Shown in pieces: positions 58,281-64,000 of a stretch of 64,000 bases of DNA. Source of the DNA: Anadara kagoshimensis. Its lineage: Eukaryota > Mollusca > Bivalvia > Arcoida > Arcidae. The translations under genes and the position numbers were made by a program. The stretch is from the NCBI GenBank assembly GCA_021292105.1, contig CM037869.1:36211835-36275834 (forward strand), given 5' to 3'. The notes under the pieces were generated by a model. The model did not search any database. It was given only the letters and a program-made list of their open reading frames with translations, and was not told the origin of the DNA. Numbering within the stretch: position 1 is the first letter of the stretch; each line of letters begins with the position of its first letter.

Positions 58281-61200
58281 TATTCCGCACACGAGATTTC
58301 CTCAGTACATCACTTTTTTCAAATTGGAGAACGCGTAGATGCAGATTAAGTTGATGTGATTTATTTATTTATTTATTTATTTATATAATCTGTAAATATC
58401 TTACAAATTGTAAAACGGGTATTACGAATAAGTAAACTATCTTGACTACTTTATTGAAAAACTATCTCCATTGTTTACATTATGTATCTCTCTCTCTCTC
58501 TCTCATAAAGGTCTATTCATTAAATACTGCTTATATTAATTGCATGTAGTATAAATGCTATATTGTATGTAGATGCACAGGAAACTGGTTAATATTTATA
58601 AGAGTTTTAATCTTTCAAGATTATGATTTGTAAAAACCGTATCTAAATGTATATTCAACAATTTTGATTTTTTTTAAATATTGCTTTAACTATCTTGACT
58701 TCTCTTATTTTATCAATAGACTTGTCCTAATGAATATGCAGATAAGATAGGTCAACCAGTCTGTTCACATTTGTCGTGAAATCCTGGTGCTTCACAATAT
58801 GTTTGAAGTGCCAAGGTCCGGTGAATCATAATGCTATCCTTGTTATAACGTGAATAGTTGGTTGTATTATTAATATCAACATGGTCATAATGACATTATT
58901 CTTATCTAGCTGACAAAATTATTATAAATGGCAAGGGGGTTTTGTCACTGAAACTGATAATGTTTATAATATCGATTAATAGATACCAGTAAAGAGCTAA
59001 CCAACAATAACGATGGTTAATTTGTCTGACTCTATAAACAGCCAGGGAATTTTAATTTCCTTCCATTTTATCAATTATATACAACATCCAGTATGTAGCG
59101 GTATAGAATATGAAATATCATATAAAGGTTTCTAGTCAAGTCCCAGTCAGGAATATTTCTTTCCTCATATCGAGACGTCACCAGCTTTAGGTGAAGTGGC
59201 AGAAACTCGAACTTTTGTCGTGCGCTCGGGACAATGTGCAAAGAGTGTTCTTTTTCTTGACACTGGGTATTGATCAGGTTTTAAGATTTCTCCCGAAAGA
59301 CCCATGAGTAATGGTGTTTAACGTCGCAGTCAAGAATATTTCACTTATATCGAGACGTGGGCAGCTATAGGCGAAGGTGCAGGAATTTTGAATGTGTGTT
59401 GCGCTGATGGTATTATACAACAGGGTTCTTTGACGTGCTACGCCTGCCGTTACACGGGGCCTCGTTTATATTAAGTTCCCATCCGAAAGAACCACTTACG
59501 GAGCAAGCACTCTACCAACTGAGCTACCGCAGTGGTTGCCTGGTTTATAAAATATGCCATGAATATTGAAAATAGACGATTCTAGTCAAGTCCCAGTCGA
59601 AAATATTTATCTTACATCGAGCCTTCACCAACTATAGATGAAGTGGCAGAAACCTTAACCTTTGCAGTGCGCTCGGGACAGTGTGTAGGTACGGTTTTTT
59701 TTTTTTTTTTTTTTTTTTTGTGACCCGGGACATCAGTTTTTTAAGATTTCTTCCAAAGGACCCCATGGCTTTCATTTCTAAATACCAAGTGCTTAACGAA
59801 AGAAAGCCACTAGATCTATCTATTTTCTTGGTCAGACTGCGGTCGGAGTTTGAACCAAAGACCTCCCAAATACGAAGCGAGCACTCTACAAACTGAACCA
59901 CCGTGGCGGTGTTTCAGTAAAGACTCATAGAATTATAAATAGACCCTATATGGTGTTTGACTCCATTTGGTGTTACAACACATATATATGCGACCGGATG
60001 TTCTGGAAAATGTGTGTCCTGTTGTTTCGTGAGTTTAGGATGCAACACTCACATGTAGAAAATACATATTTTCAATGTGAAACATCGTAAATAAGTCCCT
60101 AAAACATGAAAACTAGATACAGAATAATTATCTAGACAAAATCACATACTACATTGTATTACATTAACATATGATCAATAGACAAGGTTAAGAATAAAAT
60201 ATTCGGGATAATGGAAGAAAATGCACCGTGAGTGCCCATTGAAGAAGGGGGTGGGACCATTGATCCCTTATTATACCAAATGCATTACTCCATTGTTAAG
60301 GGTTAAGTGGGACAAATTTTACTTTACATGCATGTACACTGCAGCGTGTCTATTCCAATCTGCGAATAGTCTCAAAATTGAACGGAAATGTCGTTACCTA
60401 TTACCACTACGGTAGTATAATTGGTAGAGTGTTCGCTCCGTATGTGGGAGGTCGTGGGTTAGAAAATAGGTAGTGACTGTTCTTTCGCCAAACACTCGGC
60501 AATTAGCACGGGATCCTTCGGAAGAGACCTTAAAAACTGATGCCCCGCGTCACGACAGGCGATACACTTTAAAGAACATCCTCCCCCTGCACATTGCCCT
60601 TAAGTAGCGAACTGCAAAAATCAAAATTCCCGCCACATCACCTATAGCTGGTGGCATCTCGATATGAGTGAAATATTTTTAACTAGGACATAATAGCCCA
60701 ATTAACCAATCATTACCTGTTATTCTTCCAACTTTATTGACCCTGTGTCCGGCATGTCCAGATACCTGGGCTCCCAATGAGTGACCAATGATATGGACAT
60801 TGGATGTGTTAAGTGCGTAATGCTGCTTCAAGTAGTTAATAAGATAAGCTAATTCTGCTCCTACCATGTATGTATTTGACGCTGCTTGGTCATAATCCGG
60901 ACCGTTACCATGTGACCAATCAACAACCAGTACGTTAAAATCGCCCTACAATGTAAGGTGAATGAATATACAGAACTGACATATCGGAAATTGAACACTG
61001 TGCTAATGAAAAGGAGTACAGTACAGACCTGCCAAAAGTTTAACAATGAGCTATTGAAAAATGTCAATGTTCGGCTGCTGAGTGGCCAAGATATAGGCAG
61101 CTACAATACAGACCTGTTAAAAAAGTTTAACACTGAGATAACGAAAGGGAATCAAAGTTCGGCTGCATAATGACCAAAATATGGGCATCTACAGTACAGA

Positions 61201-62571
61201 CCTGTCGAAAGTTTAACGAAAAGGTGTCGAAGCTACCAAAAGCTATCTAGTGGTCAAGCAATGGATAGCTAGTAGCTTAGGAGGTGTCGAAAGATACCGG
61301 TAGGTAGAAGCTACCAAAAGCTGTCAAGCTAACAAAAGACAGAAAGACGCTGGCGATTCGGCACCAATTCGTCAGCACATTATTAAAGATTCGACATTCT
61401 GTACTGTACTTTAATCTGTGTGGGAAAATACCGGAATGAAGAGACGAGCAATGAAGCACTGCTTGTGAGTTTGTAGCCAAGAGACGAGTGATGAAGCACT
61501 GGTTGTGAGTTTGTAGCCAAGAGACGAGTGATGAAGCACTGCTTGTGAGTTTGTAGCCAAGAGACGAGTGATGAAGCACTGGTTGTGAGTTTGTAGCCAA
61601 CAGACGAGTGATGAAGCACTGGTTGTGAGTTTGTAGCCAAGAGACGAGTGATGAAGCACTGGTTGTGAGTTTGTAGCCAAGAGACGAGTGATGAAGCACT
61701 GGTTGTGAGTTTGTAGCCAAGAGACGAGTGATGAAGCACTGGTTGTGAGTTTGTAGCCAAGAGACGAGTGATGAAGCACTGGTTGTGAGTTTGTAGCCAA
61801 GAGACGAGTGATGAACCACTGCTTGTGAGTTTGTAGCCAAGAGACGAATGATGAAGCACTGCTTGTGAGTTTGTAGCCAAGAGACGAGTGATGAAGCACT
61901 GCTTGTGAGTTTGTAGCCAAGATACGAGTGATGAAGCACTGGTTGTGAGTTTGTAGCCAAGAGACGAGTGATGAAGCACTGGTTGTGAGTTTGTAGCCAA
62001 GAGACGAGTGATGAAGCACTGGTTGTGAGTTTGTAGCCAAGAGACGAGTGATGAACCACTGCTTGTGAGTTTGTAGCCAAGAGACGAGTGATGAAGCACT
62101 GGTTGTGAATTTGTAGCCAAGAGACTTGTGATAAAGCACTGCTATGCGTTTGAAGCCAAAAGACTAGTGATAAATAAATAAATAAATAAATAAATAATCA
62201 TTTACCCTTTTCAAGAGTTCGTCCTTCATTTTTGGTACCCATGCTGTTTTGGAACTATGCATATATCCATGTACTATCACCTTTGTTTCTTTTTGAATAT
62301 CAACATGAGTTCCAAACGGTCTGATATCCGTTAAGAATGTTTGCGCTCCAATGGTCGCTACCGGAGTAGATGAACTGACCCGATTGAACAACATTGTTGT
62401 AGAATTTATAGTGTTCGGTTCCTGTGGTAACGGCATGGTCGAATCGAGCGTGAAACATCCCAAAAAGCTGTAACATTTGGAGTGTGTCGCCCTTGTCTGC
62501 CTGTCTCTACTTTCTGTAACGTTACCTAAATACATGACACTCAGTACGAGGAAGACATATCTTTTCCACAT
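45708..62571 (-). CDS. Secreted pancreatic-lipase-family triacylglycerol lipase (7 exons, one frameshift)
   Basis: Exons from 5' to 3': 62206-62571, 60717-60945, 50530-50648, 49305-49427, 48601-48837, 47128-47242, 45708-45891. With one base restored in exon 3 the product is 457 residues, the usual length of pancreatic lipase-related proteins. Residues 1-21 form a signal peptide. The alpha/beta-hydrolase part carries KVIVHGY, VVDWSHG, GHSLGAQ (nucleophile Ser178), GLDPAEP (Asp201) and CNHFRA (His290), a complete triad. A Cys262-Cys288 lid has about 25 residues, close to full classical length. Residues from about 359 form a PLAT/LH2 C-terminal domain (YFVQVHMSF to NLDPNGQVYY). Expected role: extracellular hydrolysis of dietary or yolk glycerides or phospholipids. 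The single-base loss in a T run of exon 3 shifts the frame; every other exon fits, so either the base is a sequencing error or the allele is a recent pseudogene. Confidence 0.88.
45922..45964. repeat. TTTA/TTA microsatellite
   Basis: Run of TTTATTTATTTATTTATT followed by ATTATTATTATCATC, in lipase intron 6 just upstream of exon 7. Confidence 0.85.
45980..46210 (-). repeat. SINE C (tRNA-derived), reverse
   Basis: Ends in a tRNA-like head read on the minus strand: GTGGGATTCGAACCTAGATG (B box), CTCCGTAAGCTAGCGCTTTA and GACCACTTGTCC. Body includes GAGGAAACCAGAGTGCCGGA. A different head from SINE B. Confidence 0.65.
46600..46916. mobile_element. Second copy of the 300-bp DNA transposon
   Basis: CAGTGGCGGATTTAGGGGAG to GGATCCGCCCCTG, 46605-46911, with ATACT on both sides (46600-46604, 46912-46916). 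Same orientation as the 45.4-kb copy, 1.2 kb away, in lipase intron 6. Expanded poly-C runs and a small internal duplication distinguish it. Confidence 0.9.
47128..47242 (-). CDS. Lipase exon 6: PLAT domain start
   Basis: Encodes DQYFVQVHMSFTMNDTFGKF LLTLGG, beginning of the C-terminal beta sandwich. Phase 1 to phase 2; acceptor TCCTAG, donor AACAG|GTATTA. Confidence 0.85.
47690..47805. repeat. R2 end fragment
   Basis: CCAAGCACTACTGATGAGGA, CCGAAACGGCCGTCTAGTGC TG and GGTGTAATATGTAATTTA as in the 24.9-kb copy. In lipase intron 5. Confidence 0.8.
48411..48578. mobile_element. Mariner-type MITE (CAGTCAAGCCTG ends)
   Basis: TA|CAGTCAAGCCTGTCTATAAA and TTTAAGACAGGTTTGACTG|TA are inverted ends with TA duplication. 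168 bp, same family as 42751-42929. Confidence 0.9.
48601..48837 (-). CDS. Lipase exon 5: catalytic histidine
   Basis: Encodes SPLWCNHFRAYEYFTESI (His290 in CNH), then cysteine-rich KFYGHFCSSFSDFDSGHCND and MGYDVKRSS, as in the family. Phase 1 on both sides; acceptor GTTTCAG, donor GTAAGT. A mariner MITE starts 22 bp beyond the donor. Confidence 0.93.
48930..49138 (+). repeat. SINE C, forward
   Basis: tRNA-like head GTTGCTGAGTGGTCTAAAAC and AGGTTCAAATCCCACTGGG, body with GGCTGGCTAAAGGTCGATTG and CTCTGGGTACGGCCGAGGTC, tail GAATAAGACGTTAAAACTATAAC. In lipase intron 4. Confidence 0.7.
49305..49427 (-). CDS. Lipase exon 4: start of lid
   Basis: Encodes GYGLKTALGHVDFYANGGEH QPGC, the conserved G-H-x-D-(F/Y)-Y-x-N-G-G-x-x-Q-P-G-C motif, then the lid. 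Phase 1 on both sides; acceptor AACACAG, donor GTAAGT. Confidence 0.93.
49590..50530 (-). repeat. Degenerate tandem array derived from the lipase exon 3 donor
   Basis: On the minus strand, units resembling ACCGATTTCAAAGGTTTGCG G|GTAAGCGTTTA recur with heavy divergence, about 30-60 bp apart, from exon 3 down the intron. On the plus strand this appears as CTTACCCGCAAA, CTTGAAATCGG and GGTATAAACGCTTACC-like strings. An R1 copy interrupts it at 49672-49818. Many copies keep GGTAAG or GTAAGT, i.e. potential donor sites. Confidence 0.7.
49672..49818 (+). repeat. R1 copy, forward, 3' truncated
   Basis: AACATACTAATCCATGTCCG to GCGCCTCCTGTTTAGCTAGG. Lies in lipase intron 3. Confidence 0.85.
50530..50648 (-). 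CDS. Lipase exon 3: catalytic aspartate, with frameshift
   Basis: Begins GLDPAEPHFT in the frame entering from exon 2, while LPDTRLDSSDADFVDIIHTD and GSDFKGFA lie in another frame that fits exon 4. The switch falls at a run of five T on the coding strand (A run at 50615-50619). Adding one base gives a continuous family-like sequence and correct phase 1 at the donor G|GTAAGC. Confidence 0.88.
51044..51246. mobile_element. MITE with CCTGTCGAAAGTTTAA inverted ends
   Basis: TA|CAGAACCGACCTGTCGAAAG and AAACTTTCGACAAGTCTG|TA form inverted ends flanked by TA. 203 bp, no coding content. The same end sequence recurs near 61.0-61.2 kb. Confidence 0.8.
52298..52671 (+). mobile_element. Full-length SINE B with 11-bp target duplication
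   Basis: AAATTGCATAT at 52298-52308 and 52661-52671 flanks the element. tRNA-like head GCGGTAGCTCAGTTGGTAGA with B box GAGTTCAAACTCCGACC, a body with GGGTTTTTTATCGTGCC in reverse, GACGACGTCTCAAAATAAGT and a tail of CAACT repeats. Reference copy for at least nine others in the window. Confidence 0.93.
53830..54890 (+). pseudogene. Decayed mobile-element-type gene (EADTR / CRDTD family)
   Basis: Blocks in order on the plus strand: NISELLKHELFPVSLSI (53.85 kb), EADTRIVPHGVDAYMQGY then VVVCRDTDDLILLLHL (54383-54510), VPVHSIKLSPLERNKLPVFH AITDCKTVN, a stop, LSGHSKYSI, and IQRAYY, a stop, TAVWLH. This order matches a large uncharacterised family of multicopy proteins seen in invertebrate genomes, normally with HA(I/L)TGCDT, here changed to ITDCKT. 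Acidic motifs suggest a nuclease, but that is inference. Several stops and frameshifts; inactive. In lipase intron 2, opposite strand. Confidence 0.6.
55330..55444. repeat. 38-bp unit repeated three times
   Basis: ATTACAGGTCAAAGGATCAT GATTAAAACTTAACTACA occurs three times in tandem, nearly without change. Confidence 0.93.
55545..55885 (-). mobile_element. SINE B relative, reverse
   Basis: CATATCAAGACGTCACCAGC TATAGGTGAAG, GGTCAGACCCAACTAAGGTT, and a tRNA-like head ending ATACCAATTGAGCTACACTAG. More diverged subfamily, like 59130 and 59580. Confidence 0.8.
56923..57090 (+). repeat. SINE B, 5' half
   Basis: ACTGCGGTAGCTCAGTTGGT, GGGTTCAAATCCCCATCGGG, GACCCAAGACTTGAAAG and GTTCTTTTGGGCGGGAA. 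Its 3' half is replaced by the 60-bp minisatellite. Confidence 0.85.
57086..57980. repeat. 60-bp minisatellite, about 15 copies
   Basis: Unit CATTAACCACTTGGCCACAG AGGGCGTTAACCAGTAAAAA TATCAGACTGGCACAATGTG with substitutions and small indels; units near 57.2 kb are the most diverged, later ones more uniform. Starts directly at the truncated SINE B. In lipase intron 2. Confidence 0.95.
58232..58386. repeat. Two TTTA microsatellites
   Basis: Runs of ATTT repeats at about 58236-58281 and 58357-58384, separated by a unique stretch; each is preceded by TGATGTG and similar flanking words (GCAGATTA), suggesting a local duplication. Confidence 0.85.
59125..59930 (-). repeat. Three reverse SINE B-type elements in a row
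   Basis: 59125-59305 and 59580-59930 belong to the diverged subfamily (CGAGACGTCACCAGCTTTAG; CGAGCCTTCACCAACTATAG). 59308-59536 is a standard SINE B (TAATGGTGTTTAACGTCGCA to ACTGAGCTACCGCAGTGG). The third contains a run of about 23 T (59697-59719). Frames at 59632-59901 are artefacts of it. Confidence 0.85.
60400..60718 (+). mobile_element. SINE B inserted at the lipase exon 2 donor
   Basis: Head CTACGGTAGTATAATTGGTA, body TTCGGAAGAGACCTTAAAAA and AGCTGGTGGCATCTCGATAT, tail CCAATTAACCAATC. ATTACC lies on both sides (60400-60405 and 60713-60718), a short possible target duplication that spans the exon-intron junction at 60716/60717. Confidence 0.8.
60717..60945 (-). CDS. Lipase exon 2: nucleophile elbow
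   Basis: Encodes FNVLVVDWSHG, a helix with LAYLINYLK, then HIIGHSLGAQVSGHAGHRV and GRIT. Ser178 in GHSLG is the catalytic nucleophile. Phase 0 to phase 1; acceptor TTGTAG, donor ACAG|GTAATG. The donor abuts a SINE. Confidence 0.95.
60990..61285. repeat. Degenerate 87-bp tandem repeat
   Basis: ACAGACCTGCCAAAAGTTTAAC near 61022, ACAGACCTGTTAAAAAAGTT near 61108 and ACAGACCTGTCGAAAGTTTA near 61196 start units that share GTTCGGCTGC and ATATGGGCA words. The start matches the end of the MITE at 51044. Confidence 0.7.
61437..62160. repeat. 40-bp minisatellite, about 18 copies
   Basis: Unit GAGACGAGTGATGAAGCACT GGTTGTGAGTTTGTAGCCAA with very few substitutions (a GGTTGTG/GCTTGTG alternation, some AACCACT). 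Because 40 is not a multiple of three and no unit frame on the minus strand holds a stop, all three minus frames are open for about 240 codons. It sits in lipase intron 1. Confidence 0.96.
62206..62571 (-). CDS. Lipase exon 1: signal peptide and N-terminal domain
   Basis: ATG at 62571 begins MWKRYVFLVLSVMYLG, a hydrophobic secretion signal. CYSFLGCFTLD is the family's N-terminal disulfide segment and ETKVIVHGYMHSS the strand and oxyanion-region motif. Ends in phase 0 at AAAAGG|GTAAAT. Just past the donor the intron runs into an ATTT microsatellite. Confidence 0.92.
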
Positions 62572-64000
62572 TTTTTGGAATTATTTTTGATCTATAAACT
62601 GTTGAAGTGTTATCCAAACCGTTTATTAACTCTCTGAACCGCAAACTTGACCTCTTATCGGAACGTTCTCAATTAAGTAAGAGATGATACCTTATCAATT
62701 ATCAGTCTATGTGAACACTGATGAATGGACGAACAAACGGATTTATGCATCGTGTATCGCTATAAGAAAAATTCACAGATCTACAAACTTGCAAATGAGC
62801 TTAATATTTTGTAATTTGCATTCCATATTTTCAAAGTTTCTATTGTGATTTTTTTGGATTGTGAATTAAACGTGGACTGGTATATTTGTTTGCACGTTTT
62901 CTTTATTTTTCATGAATTCTTTACCTATACACTCCATACAGTAAATTCGGATTGTTACAATGAATTCAGACAATTCCAAATGATTTGAACTCTAGAGAAG
63001 ATGAAGATTCGATATTCAGGGCGGTGCTAAATGCGTTGACGTGATGAAATGACGTCAACAATGTGCGAATTTAACGTCCTGAAAGGATAAATGGCGCTGT
63101 TCCATTCACTGACAAAACCAGCGGGTGAGAATTAAATGAAAACCAGTGTTTTATAGTATTAAATGTTTTGCGCTTGTAAATTATAGAAAATATGTCAAGG
63201 ATTAATTGTAAATTGTTTATTGTAAAAATAAGAAGTGGCTTCGCAATTTTATGAAATCGCCACTAAAAAATCTTGTTTGTACCCCGTAATCCACAACATA
63301 TTTCTAAAATGTTCGCAGACGGTTGCTATACCGGCTAAGCTGTCATAAACTCCACCTTAGTATAGCAACCAGTCTCAAGTATCCACATTCAACATTGCAT
63401 AAGTTTTTAAATGCATTTCATTTTCGCGGTTTTTACATTTCCGAAGGGATTTTTTAACTTGAACTAGATATATTTATTTTTAATTTTGTTTTATTTATAA
63501 TATTTGATTTTTTGTATTATTTCATTATTTTGCCATTCTATATCCTTTCTTAATTTGTCAAGTTATTATTATTTTGTTGATTTATTGATATTAATATTAT
63601 TTGTTGTATTTTTATTTTCAAGTTTTATTTTATTTCATTTTTATTTTATTTTATTTTATTATTTTATTTTAGTAAGTTTTATTTTATTATATAGATATAT
63701 GTTTTTATTTTATATATTTTTAATTTTATAATATTTAATTGTTTGACAGTATGACGCAGACTGATAGGCCTATTAATGATTAAGATTTTGAGAGAAAAAA
63801 CAAGCAAACAAACAAACAAACTTTTTTACGCGATTATGATGTTGGTTAATTGTGGTCAGTACTTGCAGTACTTTGATTCCAACAGTATGCCAACAATAAT
63901 GTATCGTTTTTCAGTGAGTGATCATAAGTGCCCCGGTGCAACAAATATGCACGTTAGATATAGACTTGTGTATACTTAGTGTATATTTTGTGTGTAAATT
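62572..64000. other. Upstream region of the lipase gene
   Basis: Probable promoter side of the lipase gene; no TATA box can be assigned. A diverged R1-like phrase (GGATTGTGAATTAAACGTGGAC, near 62858) and an AT-rich T-dominated stretch at 63470-63740 are the only structure. Frames here are low complexity. AGTACTTGCAGTACTTTGAT at about 63856 also occurs at about 56137, so a short dispersed repeat may be involved. Confidence 0.4.

Noticed and set aside
61277..62139. Three overlapping 242-267-residue frames on the minus strand
   Set aside because: All arise from the 40-bp minisatellite, which is stop-free in every minus frame; low-complexity product, inside an intron of the lipase gene.

Overview
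This is animal nuclear DNA: AT-rich, split by introns, and crowded with short interspersed repeats. The tRNA-headed SINEs with pentanucleotide tails, the mariner-type and hAT-like MITEs, the retroelement scraps and the two expanded gene families (C-type lectin, secreted lipase) point to a lophotrochozoan, most likely a bivalve mollusc. That placement is inference; no mitochondrial or rRNA marker is present. Gene structures below were built by hand from splice sites, reading phase and family motifs. R1 and R2 are labels I gave to two interspersed repeat families.

Layout. 1-2700 holds a foldback element and R1 copies. 2702-20217 (+) is a ten-exon gene for a type II membrane protein with a short coiled-coil neck and two C-type lectin domains; its introns hold SINEs, MITEs, three reverse-transcriptase scraps and an AT-rich tandem repeat. 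20448-25750 is intergenic, with a decayed hAT transposase and R1/R2 repeats. 25754-41236 is a roughly 15.5-kb satellite array made of 900-955-bp units. Each unit combines long inverted-repeat hairpins, a fragment of R1, and two protein-like segments, one with C2HC zinc-finger spacing. The array runs into a 1000-N assembly gap (41237-42236). 42237-45700 is repeats. 45708-62571 (-) is a seven-exon pancreatic-lipase-family gene with complete catalytic triad, lid and C-terminal PLAT region, but with a one-base frameshift in exon 3. 62572-64000 is upstream sequence with low-complexity AT.

The two genes show no obvious functional link beyond both fitting gut or immune roles. The most unusual things are the composite hairpin satellite and its 4.6-kb higher-order duplication, a run of decoy 5' splice sites apparently grown out of the lipase exon 3 donor, transposons sitting within a few bases of lipase splice sites and stop codon, and a first lectin domain that has lost its calcium-binding long loop.
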